Positions 42,440-53,952 of a stretch of 64,000 nt of DNA are shown piece by piece (within the stretch, counting starts at the first letter, position 1; the number at the start of each line of letters is the position of its first letter). The DNA comes from Nitzschia sp. DOCU1. Its lineage: Eukaryota > Bacillariophyta > Bacillariophyceae > Bacillariales > Bacillariaceae. The notes beneath the pieces were generated by a model. That model did not search any database and was not told the origin of the DNA. It saw only the letters and a program-made list of their open reading frames with translations. The stretch lies in the NCBI GenBank assembly GCA_951394045.1, contig OX595991.1, forward strand, positions 2,542,001 to 2,606,000, read 5' to 3'. Position numbers and translations under genes: made by a program.

Positions 42440-43623
42440 GTACTGGGGCAGGACATGGTTTATCACCTTTATATTATTGCAGTTGGGGGCTGCCAGTCGG
42501 ATGGTTAGCTAGAACTCAAGTTGCACATGGAACATTCAGTTTCAGGCCCCTGGCCGCAGGTGCATTAAGTCAACGTGACTATTTTATCATTTCTATTCTT
42601 TCTATACTGTACTATTCAAGTTGTCTTTGAAGTATTCTTTTAGCTGTTCACAACAGATTTTCCAAACGATAGGGTGTATACTGTCAAACGCCTAGCGAAT
42701 CAACCTAGGCAACCAGTCGTTGGACGAAGAATCATCATCAACAGTCAAATGGGTAACGCCTAACCATCAAAATAGGCGCGAGCAGCGCCATTAAGCTTCA
42801 AAGGCGCAGCAGATGCCCGGTCTTCCAACATAACGCCACGCCGAGGCCGACGACGAGCAGTCGATGGTTTTGCCCAAAAATAACTTACCGTGACATCCGA
42901 ATTTCCCACCAGTACACTCCCCAATCAAGATACATCTTTTCAAATTCCAACCAAGTCGTTTATGGGCCACTGGCGGTGGATCTATCGTAGTAGACTGCGT
43001 CAACCAAACCTTCAGTTCATCTTCTTTTCTTGGGTCACTTAGGACTCGTAGCAGACCTGACTGAAGTTTACTTTGCTCGTCTTAGGCTCGTACCTTGGCG
43101 TTGGTTAGCCTTTCTCATCTTTCTTGGTAATGAGAGTGCCTTGGTGGTCGTCACTCACAATGCCACCGCTGCTCTCTTGGGTAGCTGCCGTATTCATAAT
43201 AAGTTTCAACAAATGCTGTGCACAAATTGGCTCTATGCACTTTTTCGAGATTTTTGATCTTGGCACCGCCAAAGTTCGAGTCCTCCCACACGAGGTCTCC
43301 GGAAGGATCTCCTCCTTAAATAATTTTATCAATAGGTCTCCGGAAAGGACCTCCCCCTTTAAATAATTTTATCGATGAAATACGTGGTATAGAGGTTGAG
43401 TCGAGGGCATCTCTTTCTGACTTTCGATAAATATGCCCCAGCGTTCGTTTCATCTGCCTTCGCATCCGATTGGCATCGACCGCGCTTTCTGGCACCGCCA
43501 CCAAGACCAAGACTCCCAAATTTTACATAGCGCTCGAACTAAATTATGCGCGCGGTATCTTTCTTCCACTCACAAAATTACCAACCCGCAAGCAAGCTAA
43601 ACAAAGCAACATCTAACAATACA
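42440..43623. other. Intergenic with 41-nt tandem repeat
   Basis: No gene is evident. It contains the tandem repeat at 43294-43376 shortly upstream of the next RGLE gene. Confidence 0.5.
43294..43376. repeat. 41-nt tandem duplication
   Basis: Units start at 43294 and 43335, each beginning GGTCTCCGGAA and ending TAAATAATTTTATC. They differ by a few substitutions and a base or two of length. The repeat lies about 250-330 nt before the RGLE-family ATG at 43624. Confidence 0.9.
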
Positions 43624-44190
43624 ATGCCATCGATCAACATCAGCCGAAGACAACGCGACCCTACTCTGGAGCTCCGCCTAAGTACGACCAGCGAAATCAG
43701 TGAGGATCCATCGGAGGAATTTGTCTTCACCCCCGCCAAGGCCCAAGACGACGCCAAACAGAACCAAAGGCCGCGAAAAAATGTCAGATTCTTCCGCAGG
43801 ACGACCGTGCGTGTTGTCCCAAAATGGTTGAAGAAGGAACATTCTGAAATCTGGCTGTCGCGGGAAGAGCTCTCTGAAATCCGAAAAGAGTGCTTCTTCA
43901 CTCTTAAATGCATGAACTCTGAGAACATGAGCTTCTTCCTCAACGAAGAGGATCCCAAGTATTGCGGAAGAGGGCTCGAAAGCAAGACGCAAGCTGGAGA
44001 AAGGCGACGACAAATGGCAAGGGCGCAATCAAGATCAGCTGTTCTTGATGAGCAGTATAGCCAGTGGTACGGTGGTATCCGAGACGATGAAGCCATTGCC
44101 GAAAAGTACGCTACTTACACGCGATCGTCGTCGCGATTGGCCCGAGTTTGGGGGCTAAAGGACGAGCAAGAGGCGAAGGCGATGATATAA
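43624..44190 (+). CDS. RGLE-family protein, 188 aa
   Basis: This compact member fits the family consensus well: KNVRF (52-56), Trp77 in EIWLSREEL, KECFFTLKCM, CGRGLESKTQAG (RGLE 116-119), RSAVLDEQ (138-144 region) and EAIAEKY. The ATG at 43624 is chosen because it follows an A/C-rich leader and gives MPSINISRRQ, closely similar to the start of the neighbour at 45208 (MPAITVTSRN). An upstream in-frame ATG at 43546 gives an atypical extension. It is most similar to the 45208 member, including LARVWGLKDEQE against LALLQGLKDEEE, so the two look like a local duplication. No signal peptide. Confidence 0.72.
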   Translation: MPSINISRRQRDPTLELRLSTTSEISEDPSEEFVFTPAKAQDDAKQNQRPRKNVRFFRRTTVRVVPKWLKKEHSEIWLSREELSEIRKECFFTLKCMNSENMSFFLNEEDPKYCGRGLESKTQAGERRRQMARAQSRSAVLDEQYSQWYGGIRDDEAIAEKYATYTRSSSRLARVWGLKDEQEAKAMI

Positions 44191-45207
44191 TTCTATCGCC
44201 CTGGCCTCTCGAACTCATTTTGCTATAAACTTTTAGAGTTTTACACCCGCAAATACGATCGATTTCGTAGCCAGCAACCATAAACATCGTCCGATCCACC
44301 AGCATTAGTATAGCTGGTGCCTAGTACTATACAGTGAAGAATCTCCCACTACTAGACCGAACTGTTGCTGGAGGGTACACATATTAGTCAAACAAGGGCC
44401 TACACAAGAAAGCGATCGTTTTCGCCCTTCTCTGATCAGAGTTCTGAACAGAGATGGGTCCGAACCACATGGTGTTGCCATCTAATATGATAGAACAAGA
44501 ACGACGCGGATTTTGTGGGGTGGAAGCGACCAAGAACGCTGCGCTATCGACGAGTGCACATCGTACTTCAGAAATGCTATGAATACAATACCCTACGAAC
44601 AGAGGATCGCCGTCGACTTGGTATAGTGCTGTACAGTAGCGCCGGGAAAATTTCCAATCTAGTATCGAAAGGAGAAACTACTTGCTAGTAGTGAACCGAA
44701 AGGAAGAAGCTCCGAAAGGCTACTAGTAGTAGTATTTGTACTATAACGAACATGACGAAACACTTGCCCAGACGCTATCCGAAATATGCAGCGCTTCCAG
44801 AACAACAACAGCCAGTCCCACTGGGAACGAATTCAGGGGCTGATTAAAATACATCGCCGGCGTTACCACATGGGTGTCAACGAAATCGCCTCTCCTTCTG
44901 GACAATAATAACTAATGATACTCCTACAATCGGAGTCGCACCCGTGGCTTGACAAGACTTGAGCGCCAGGCGACCCTTCTCGTCTATTTTCCAAAGTACG
45001 TTCTTTCAGGCGTCGAGTCTGGAAGCCGCCGAAGGTTATTTCTGCGCACGCCAAGACCAAGAAAGATCTGGAACAGAAAAGGTATGCTGGTGGGAATTTT
45101 TGGCCAAGATGACATGTCCCAATCTTTCTCATAATTTGACAATCCATATCTTGAAAAGGAATACCACAAGCATATCTAACCACTCTAGTAGTACAGAGAC
45201 GAACGAA
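44191..45207. other. Intergenic, nothing recognised
   Basis: This spacer lies between the two most similar RGLE genes. TAGTAG-rich DNA lies near 44690-44740. Codons upstream of 45208 remain open to 44959 but have no family match. Confidence 0.5.
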
Positions 45208-46047
45208 ATGCCAGCCATTACAGTTACTTCGCGAAATGAATACCAGAGGGGTCCTTCTTGGATGTTGGAATCCAGTCAAACCAAGAGCAACTCATACGAT
45301 GACAATCCAGCAGGTGATAACGTTTTCCGTGCAGTCCGGGCCCTATCATTGTGTGACGAGGAATTGTTATCTGTCACAAGCAGTACGATTGATTGCTCCG
45401 ACGACAATACATCTACAGCATCGACCGATATCGTCATCCCCTTACCAGCAAATCTTTCGCCTTCTCGCGAGGACAGACCACCATCAAGTATCACTACTGA
45501 AAAGAAAGTTCGCTTTCATCCCATGGCCAAGTGTCACACTATCGACCCGGTGAGCGAAGAAGATGCCAAGCGAATTTGGCTATCGCCTCTGGAACTGATG
45601 CTCATCAAGAAGGAATGCATCTTCACATTGTGGTGTCTCTCCCATGATCATCTGTCGCATTTACTGGAAGGTGAGAGCGCGGCAAAACAGTACACCACTC
45701 GAGGTTTGGAAACCCAGGCCAGGAACGAAGATAGCCAAATCCGAGCTCAACAGAAGCGAGATTCTTTGAAAGCGGTCTTGCAGGAACAGTGGTCTCAGCG
45801 CAAGCATTGCATGGTTGTGACGAAGGGAGTGGATATGCTGGTGCCTGGTACCGATATAATCGCTGCACAAGCGTTGATTGATAGAATGGACCGCATTCCT
45901 CCGGCCTCGTCAGACCAAGCGGCTATCGCTGAACGTTACGTAAAGAATACTTACGATGCGAAGCAACTGGCTTTGCTCCAAGGTCTCAAGGACGAAGAGG
46001 AAACGAGAAAATTTCTCGAAGAGCCACCTCGCCCATTGCTGGAATGA
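45208..46047 (+). CDS. RGLE-family protein, 279 aa, with N-terminal extension and core insert
   Basis: The start MPAITVTSRN matches the neighbour at 43624. An acidic, Ser/Thr/Asp-rich region follows (about 20-95), then KKVRF (99-103), Trp124 in RIWLSPLEL, KKECIFTLWCL, RGLE (165-168) followed by TQARNEDS, and AVLQEQ (189-194). About 30 residues are inserted between that box and AIAERY relative to other members. The C-terminal helix LALLQGLKDEEETRKFL is shared with the neighbour. No membrane segment. Chosen over the longer form starting at 44959, whose extra residues match nothing in the family. Confidence 0.72.
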   Translation: MPAITVTSRNEYQRGPSWMLESSQTKSNSYDDNPAGDNVFRAVRALSLCDEELLSVTSSTIDCSDDNTSTASTDIVIPLPANLSPSREDRPPSSITTEKKVRFHPMAKCHTIDPVSEEDAKRIWLSPLELMLIKKECIFTLWCLSHDHLSHLLEGESAAKQYTTRGLETQARNEDSQIRAQQKRDSLKAVLQEQWSQRKHCMVVTKGVDMLVPGTDIIAAQALIDRMDRIPPASSDQAAIAERYVKNTYDAKQLALLQGLKDEEETRKFLEEPPRPLLE

Positions 46048-47064
46048 ACAATGCACACTCCCGGTGTCTTTGCGCCGGAATTACTCGATACTTTTACATT
46101 TTTCGCAGAGCGAACAATTCATAAAACCAATAATAGCACAAAGCTGTAAAGAACCGTCGTCTTCATGTAATAGTAGAAAGTGGAAGGCATTCTTCTCCCC
46201 GTACGTCGTTTATTTCGATGAAAAACCTGCTTTGGGGCCGGTGCATACAAGTTTTGTACAAAAGTCGTGCTGTCTGTAGTGTGTTGCCATGTCGATCTGC
46301 CTTTTGGATGGCGTATCTTCCAGCAACTCAATTGTTCTTTGGGGTCTCGAATCGATACTCAAAGTGCAAGGAATAGAACAGAGCGTCGCGTCGAGATATG
46401 CTTGACACAAGCGCCTTCAATACAGCCGATTTTAGATATCTTCAATTGCAAGCAGGGTCCCGAGTCGAGTCGCCCACCAACCCTTCCCCGAACAAACTCG
46501 GGATCTCGAACACACCGGCGCCTGGAAGGCGCCCACCACAACTGGAAATTTCCATTGTAGCGGTCACTCTCGCCTCCTAAAGCGTAGCTGGGTACCAGCG
46601 TAAGCCCAGTGGCTGCATGCTCACTTTCGAAACATTGATCTCATCCTCTAGAAACGCATGGAAGTGGTCGTTCATGGTATGTCATCCATCTCAATAGAAG
46701 ACATGGTGCAAAATCTCTGTCGAGATAGCAAGATCTGATGATGCCGCCGAGGCATCACTTGGACGTACCGACAGGCAGACGTCGAAGGGGAGTCGGCGGA
46801 GTCGACTGCTCGACAAAAGAAGACAAACAATGAATCAGCGGAGTCGACTCTCCTCTCGACAATGACGAATGGATGGCAGCACACACACATCGCAATCAGC
46901 GAGAGATGAGATGAGAGTGAAGACGATGGAGAGAAACAAAAAAAACACTTCTTCATCTACAATCAGGCATCCCGAACGAGTCAAAGAGAAAGCCATTGGT
47001 CGCACGTGAAGTGAAATCTGAGTAGTTCTGAGGAGACGCAATGAGAGAAAGCCCATGACAAAAA
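46048..47064. other. Intergenic, nothing recognised
   Basis: No gene is evident. A short word of about 12 nt (CGGAGTCGACT) occurs twice near 46796 and 46840, both in a GTCGA-rich patch. The last part is promoter and leader of the metallo-hydrolase. Confidence 0.5.
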
Positions 47065-47862
47065 ATGCCGTCGCAGGAGATTTTCGGAAGAATGAGGCGG
47101 CTGTCATCCAGAATTCCAATCAAAGGCCGAGGCTACTCGTTGGCATCCATGGCGTGCGGCCCTCTGGCATGCAATACGTTCGCTTTGATATGCGAAGCGA
47201 CGAAAGACGCTGTTGTCATTGATCCTTCCACTCATTACCCTGCCGAGTTTGATGCTCTTCAGGAACACCTGGATGGGTCGAATGTCCGACACTTGCTGTT
47301 GACCCACGGCCACCCAGACCACGTCGCTGGAGTCGCAGATGCTGTACGGGCGTGGCCCCATGCTTCCCTCCACATCCATCCACTGGATATGGAAAATTAT
47401 AACGCAGCTGTTGAATTGGCACCCAGATTTGGTTTGCACGTTCCTGATTTGCCCGAACCGACCGATGCTCTGAGCGACGGCGAAATCCTTCGGGTGGGGC
47501 GATCTATGGAACTAACAGTCGTCCATACCCCAGGCCATGCTCCAGGTCATGTCTCGTTTGTGGATCGTAGAGCGTCGCCGTCGGCAGTAGACAATAATCA
47601 AGGATCCGTCATTGTCGGTGGAGATCTTTTGTTCAAAGGATCCGTGGGGAGAACGGACTTTCCGAATGCGTCCATTGACGACCTTTATGCCAGTTTACGC
47701 CGCCTGTACGAAGAATTTGACGACGAGTCCATTGTCTTGACAGGGCACACGACCCCAACCTATCTCAAGATGGAACGAGAAAAGAATCCGTTTGTCGGTT
47801 TGGCCCTGAAACGACCTGAAGATTGGTTTTTCGAGGCAAAGGATAGAAACGGGTGGGGATAG
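47065..47862 (+). CDS. Metallo-beta-lactamase-fold hydrolase (glyoxalase II-like)
   Basis: This 265-residue protein has the metal site of the metallo-beta-lactamase superfamily: THGHPDH (HxHxDH), the next His in HTPGHAPGHVSF, the bridging Asp in GGDLLF, and the last His in LTGHTTPT. GSVGRTDFP after the Asp is typical of glyoxalase II-like and persulfide-dioxygenase-like members. The first 25 residues are basic with Ser and Arg (MRRLSSRIPIKGRG) and may be an organelle presequence. Likely activity is thioester or related hydrolysis in the cytosol or mitochondrion. The C terminus lacks the large helical domain of classical glyoxalase II, so the exact substrate is open. Confidence 0.85.
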   Translation: MPSQEIFGRMRRLSSRIPIKGRGYSLASMACGPLACNTFALICEATKDAVVIDPSTHYPAEFDALQEHLDGSNVRHLLLTHGHPDHVAGVADAVRAWPHASLHIHPLDMENYNAAVELAPRFGLHVPDLPEPTDALSDGEILRVGRSMELTVVHTPGHAPGHVSFVDRRASPSAVDNNQGSVIVGGDLLFKGSVGRTDFPNASIDDLYASLRRLYEEFDDESIVLTGHTTPTYLKMEREKNPFVGLALKRPEDWFFEAKDRNGWG

Positions 47863-47979
47863 TAGACAAGCATATCGTACAGTGAAATCTAGAACATATA
47901 TACTTATTACATGACTACAGACAGATATAAACAGTGCCAATGGCACGTAAAAAAAACATTGTAGAAAAGATGGATGGAA

Positions 47980-50900
47980 TCATGGGTCACTCGAGCTGAC
48001 GGGACGGATTCGTGAAACAAGCAATGAAACGGCGGGCTGGTGGCGTAGCAAGGACGCTGTGATTTCCAGTTTCAAGGAGGGGTCGGATTTGTGGGGAAAG
48101 GTTCGAACCAAACATCGACCTTCGAACTTCTTTCGGGAAGACAAAGCAAGAAGTTCCGCATGCATGTCGCCCACAACCTTGTGCAAGACATCGGCCTTGA
48201 GGAAATCCTTTGCGACACTTTGGAATCGACGGTTTCCAAACCGGTTCATGCTTTGTGTGCAGCTAATCATATAACCCACTTTCTCTCTTCCAGGAGCAAG
48301 ACTCTCAAATATCTCGAGGTAATCGCAGACACTTTTGGCAAAGGTCTCTTGTTCCTCTCCTGACGAGCTTCCTGCAACGGTGCGCATGACCTGGTCGAAA
48401 CCTCCTCTCTCGTAAACATCAAAGGCAAAAAGCACAGTGCTAGTGTTGCTATGGGCCGAAATGTCATCAGACGCCATAAATGGATCTTCGTCTGCTGGCT
48501 CAGAAAGCTCGGTGAGTCCTTGAGTGGACGACGTTTGTTTTACATTCGTATTCTCGCCCGTCTTGATGCTCATGTCAGCACGAGGGCGTGATGACAGATG
48601 GTCCTCTTCATCATGAAAATCCAAGTGGTCTTCGATTTTCGTCACGAAGGCTATTTTGTACAGAGGAAGAAAGAAAGTAAGCGACGGGCTTCGACTGCGT
48701 GTAGCCGGGGGGGGGGGGGGGTTACGACCACTTACATTCGACGAAAAAGGCAGTTATCACGTTCAACATGATAAATACCGCACAGCAGATCGTAGCGACA
48801 AAGAAAGGGTACACAATGTACGGACTTGAGCACCGCGTGGCGTAAAGGAAAACCTCGGCGATGGCGTGCCAATCATTCACCACAAGAATATTGAAAACTG
48901 TAACCAATCCTTGGATGTAGGTATTGAAATTGTTGAGGTAGTATCTAGGCGTCAGATTCTCGTTCGCTGCGAGAACTTCAGTGTCGATCGCACCACCCCA
49001 CAACGCAATTCCAAGGCAGACAAATACGTGGACAATGGTCATAACAAGCAAGAGAGGCCCTGCCATGGCCGGAAGAACATCAGAGCTCCTCCTGACCACA
49101 TCACGAAACATTGGAAAGAATCGCATCATTCGGATCATATCAATCGACCTCCCCATCAGAAGGTAGTCCAGGGATCCTTTGTCATCACCAACAAAGACCT
49201 GAACAATCCCGTAGCAAGAAACTAGTGCTCCAATAAAAGCAAGCCCATCAAAAGTAGGGTTCAACCTTGTGATCGGCGTGAAATTTGATATTCTCGCGGG
49301 ATTAAAACGAACGGCAAGCTCAAACATCCCAAGAAATGTAATCGCCGAGCCGCCGGAAAACATGATCGTATCGAACCAACCCGCGGAGAAACTAGACGTC
49401 AAAAGTAGGACGTATATGAAATTCAATACCGCTACCAGCACAGCAATCAATTCAACTAGCATGGCGAAGCCCGTATTGCTGCGTGCGGTTCGAATCGATG
49501 CATTCAATGCTTGCCGAATCTTTGTCCGGAACGTAGGGTAGTCAATGGCGTGCTGATCTGTCGGATCCAAAATATCCATCAACGCCTTGATCTGCGAGCA
49601 GAACGAAGGACAATAATTAGACTTCTATCAAAGCGCATTTTCAATCCATGCTTGCTGGGCTCACCTTCAGCGCATTGTAGTGCGGACGAACAATTTGAAG
49701 CGTTTTCCTGACACTCGAAGCGCTTATATATTCGGAGCTCTCCTCTCGAAGCAGAGCCAGGAAGGCTAGACGAATGGCCTCTTCTCTGTCCATGACAGAT
49801 CTATCGTGGATCTCTGTTGCGGCGTGGATGTATGTTTGGAATACAACCGACAAAACCAGAGAGTGCAGATAGAATACGCTCACAATTATAAAGAATACAA
49901 AGAAAATGGCATTTGACCGTGACACCTCGTACATTGGCATCCACAGACTTGGATTGACAACCGTCGTCGACACTGAATTGCGAGGGTGTGAGAACATCAA
50001 TTCCACAACACGGCGAACTGACTTGTAAAACACACTTACGCTCGAAAAGTGAAAGCCAAGAAGACGACAGATCCTTGAAGCTATCGTACTGGTGAAACAG
50101 TTGGCAACCCACGGACGCAAACGCCAAAATCAACAACATCTCGATCATAAGCACGCGGGTCACAATCCTTGTGATCCTCGCCAGTCCTTCTAGGGCATTC
50201 CTTGCCTTTAGACTGACGTAAAAGAAGACGACTGGTTTGAAAATAGAGGAAACCAAAGTAGGGACTTCGGCTTGCGGGTCCGGAGGGAAAATATACCACA
50301 CCCAGCTTTCAAGCCCCAGGACAAGCAGAAATAGAATCAAGGGACGGTTCAGCTGCCGCTCGGAATGATAATAATCACTTGAAGGCTCGAGAGAGTACAG
50401 CTGCTCCCGCATCCAAAGCTCGATAGAAAAAATGATGATAGTATAGGTGTGCATAAGTGCCGTCACAAGTCGGTTTTGGGAATGTGCCAGAAACATAACA
50501 ATTATGGCCAGGTTGATACCGAACAAACGCCACATCCAGGAAAACTGAATTTTGTAGATCTTTAGTTGCCATGGCGTGATGGTATCGAAATTCGATGACA
50601 GAGTGGGCGGTCGACTGGCTTCGTAGTCCATAAGGTAAAAGGCAGCGACCGTAGCAGCTGTACTCTTGCTTTTGAGAGTGACCGGCCGAGGCTTGGATTC
50701 ACTATTCTCGCGATCCGCAGAATCGCCGGCTTTGGACTTTAGTGGCTGACCCCCTGTAGCATGAATGAAGTCGCCACCGTACGTAGTGGGTGTTTTGTTG
50801 TCGTTCGCAATCAGAGGTGCCCTTTCCCACTCGTCGATTGGGTGCAAAGCAGAGTGGGACGAAGTGTAGTGGCCAAGTGAGTGTTTCAAAGGAAGCGTTG

Positions 50901-51591
50901 TTGTTGAGTTTGGATATTCCATGATCGCTGAAGCAGCATTTGATCGATATTTAGCCCCGTTGGGAGTTGTGGACGTGTGTCTACTAGCACCTATCTTCGG
51001 AGAACGAAAGGAATATGCCAGATTTTCCATCCAGGATTTCAAGGTCTTGCTCTTAGAGGACGCATAACTTGAATAGCCCGGCTTTGACGAGGACGCCGGG
51101 TCCGGGTATAGTTCATCTTCGTAGTGCTGATGTTGGGAGTAAGACAAACTTGTAGAGCCATCCGACGAAAATTTGAGCACCCTGGACGATTTACTTCCGC
51201 CGGACCTCAAAGAACGAAAAGCCGATTCACCAGAGTACCCTCTTTCATCACCACCAAGCAGATTTTTGGGTCCCCCGGTAGCCGAGTCTGGCATGAAATA
51301 GGCATCTTCTCGTTCCTCGCCGCTTGTGTCAGAGTATTCCAAAATGCTTTCCTGTGCGCCCGAAAAATCGTCCATGGAAACGTCCGAAACTAGGGAACTA
51401 ATTGACGTCGAGCGGCCATCAAATTTAGAACTAGGAGGAGGCATTGGGGCGTGGTATGGATGCGGCGAAGGATTGTGTGAAGGTGGGGGAGAAGGGCCAG
51501 TGCCTGGAGATGGCGCTAGAGCCGCCTTGTGAAACTGCTCGAATCTCTGCTTCCGATGTATGTGTTTCTCGGGTCGCCGTGACGATGGCAT
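47980..51591 (-). CDS. TPC: Two-pore channel (TPC-type cation channel), paralogue 1
   Basis: Four exons join in phase (50040-51591, 49665-49972, 48736-49591, 47980-48650), giving 1128 residues. Introns are 67, 73 and 85 nt. The layout is a long disordered N terminus (about 330 residues), six-helix domain I, a cytosolic linker, six-helix domain II and a C-terminal tail. The domain I filter, rebuilt by splicing, is LSTTVVNPSLWMPMY, matching the TTxxNP-type filter of two-pore channels. The domain II filter region is GLVTVFNILVVNDWHAIAEVF. S4 of domain II carries Arg residues (MIRMMRFFPMFRDVVRR), so voltage sensing is plausible. The linker has an EF-hand-like stretch (DPTDQHAIDYPTF) lacking the final Glu. 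TPCs pass Na+ or Ca2+ in vacuolar or endosomal membranes. Its paralogue lies at 53953. Confidence 0.87.
48707..48721. repeat. Run of 15 G in a channel-gene intron
   Basis: Fifteen consecutive G on the + strand lie within the last intron of the minus-strand channel gene. The length may be an assembly estimate. It does not disturb the coding phase. Confidence 0.9.
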
Positions 51592-52845
51592 GGTTATAAT
51601 ATGCTGTTGGCACGTTGGGGTTCAAAGCATGCAATCTGCGGACGCAGCAATCACTTTTCCGCAACCACCCGGAAGCTAAATGACACAGACTAAACCGCCT
51701 CGGAGTGTGGGCGAAATTTCGTCAAACCAATCACACCCAACCCTAATTGGGTTTCAATGAACGACGAAGGACGATATCCTGAATCGAAAAAGTGCCAGTT
51801 GGGCAATGTACAGGGGGAAACAAACTCTATTCTGCGAAGCTGTTGAATTGTTCCTCGAAAGAGCTGTTCAGTGGACTGTTTATTCAGAAATGAGGAAGCC
51901 ATCAGAAGCTTTTTTTACAATACTAAAGTGCGCAAGGCAACGTGCATCGCTCGCTAGGTTCTTATTGATGCTGCAAAGTCACGAAATAACACGAAAAAAC
52001 ACAATTAGATGAGCTCGCTGAGAAATTTAGTCAAAATTCACGTAGACCAACGATCAGCAACAGGAAAAAAGAAGAAAATGGGAATATGTCCAGAACAGGG
52101 ACAAAGAATCTAGGCCGGCTTGGCGCGCCAAAAGAGCGTTGTTTTCATTGGCAGGCTTCGCTACAATGCTAAGTGCCGGCTCGCTTGGAATTGTCCTTTG
52201 TCCGTTGGTTGCCCATTGGGTATGTGATTCGCGCCATTTTCTAATACGAAATCGATCGAGTCAAAACGGAATCTGGAGTTTTTAAAATAATCGTAAACGT
52301 TTTGGGTTCGCTGCCACCAATCAAGCCCTTGTGTCCGTCCAACGTCCGGAGATACTTCTTCTCGCTTCACTAATCTTCCATCCGTCGTTTAGATCCGTAG
52401 TGATCCTACGCACGCGATGAGATGCCGCCAGTTGTTGCCGCTGCCTTACTTACCACCGCGAGACTCCTGAGTATTTTGCAAGTACACTTCTAACGGAGGT
52501 GAGTTGACCATGGCCATCTGTGTCTGGGGGTTTTGTCGTTTGAATAGATGCAACAATTTATATTTGGAGTTGGGATGGCTTTGTGTGCAAGAATTGGCGC
52601 TGCACGGAGTTCGGCGTTTTCGTTCAATGGTGCAGAGTCCCGCAGGGCGTTGATGCCCATGTTCTCGCCTTGCCCCTGGTTGAAGGCTGATGGCATTCTA
52701 TTCGTTCAGACGTAAAGGCTGCAGGTTTGGAAGACATTGCGTTTATTCTTGTTTCTCACGCTGCTCTTGTTCATTTTAACTGTTTGCTTTTCTCAGATTC
52801 GGTTTCATCTGATTTTACTTTTGCATCAACACCCAAAATTCTACG
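51592..52845. other. Divergent intergenic region, nothing recognised
   Basis: This region separates the start of the first channel gene (minus) from RPS27 (plus) and must hold both promoters. No gene or repeat is seen. Confidence 0.5.
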
Positions 52846-53094
52846 ATGCCTGTCGATCTATTGAACCCTTCTCCTGAACACGAGGCCCGCACCCACAAGC
52901 TGAAGCGACTTGTGCAATCTCCCGACTCCTTCTTCATGGATATTAAGTGCCCGGGATGCTTCCAAATTACCACTGTATTCAGCCATGCGCAAACAGTGGT
53001 GCTGTGTGGGAACTGTAATATTATGCTCTGCCAGCCCACCGGCGGTAAGGCTCGTCTAACAGAGGGATGCTCGTACCGAAAGAAGGTTGATTAA
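52846..53094 (+). CDS. RPS27: 40S ribosomal protein eS27
   Basis: This 82-residue protein has the usual length and full pattern of eS27, a zinc-binding protein of the small ribosomal subunit. The start [11 protein letters not shown] and the phrase [16 protein letters not shown] are typical, and the four zinc Cys are in KCPGCF and [14 protein letters not shown] pairs. It ends with [11 protein letters not shown]. It is a single exon, close to universal in eukaryotes and Archaea, and lies between the two channel paralogues. Confidence 0.97.
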   Translation: MPVDLLNPSPEHEARTHKLKRLVQSPDSFFMDIKCPGCFQITTVFSHAQTVVLCGNCNIMLCQPTGGKARLTEGCSYRKKVD

Positions 53095-53952
53095 AGAAAG
53101 CAAATAAATCAAGCAAACTTTCCTGGATCCCGACTATGTGGCTACCTATAGTACCGGCTTTCGTTGGCCGCGCGGATATTGTCACAAGAAAAGTCAACAC
53201 TAGCTAGAGGGTTCATTTTCTCTAGAACGTTGCTTCAGCCGAGTACCTGTTGTCGCTAGCTCGTGTACTTTCTTACGTTCTCATTAGATCAGAAGAATAG
53301 AAGTCCTCTTGTCTTGGAGCAATGTTCCATTTGCTCCCCCGCTTCCCGTGTTCGAATTCTGCTGGCATCCAAATTTACGGTCGGCAGCGGCAAGGGGGTA
53401 GGAGAGGTATGACGAAGGCAATTCGACAGCAGCACGCTCTGCCAAAGCGAAAGAATCTGTGAGGATGACTACCGCTGATTTACTAATACACAGATATTCT
53501 GTTCGTACTACTATTCAATGCGAATTGAGTATTCTCGTTTCGTAGTAGTAGTTAGTACCTCCTCTTACTAACTATTCTAGACGACTAGCTGGTGGGATCA
53601 CGCTATCAAGAGAAACGAGAAACAAACTGGATATAGAACAGAGATGAATGCACGATTCCTTAGAGAACGACCATAGCTTTAACTTCACCCTCTAGAGTAG
53701 TTACAGAGAAATGGTGGGCTGTGGAGTATCTACCTAGCAAAACTGTGATGTCTGTCTGGATGTCGGGGCATGTGGAGGCGGGACGTCGGGAACCACGATA
53801 ACGCATTTGTAACGTCTTCATTCGTCAACGGTAAAAATGAGGCGTGGCTATCGAAATTCTTGCTCGCGACGGATCGGCGACTTTGAGAAGCAAGACGACA
53901 AACAGAAGTACATACTACTGTAGAAGGCAACAACCTCGCTCATTGTAACATC
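53095..53952. other. Intergenic, nothing recognised
   Basis: This is the same-strand spacer between RPS27 and the second channel gene. TAGTAG-rich DNA lies near 53540-53575. No gene is evident. Confidence 0.5.
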
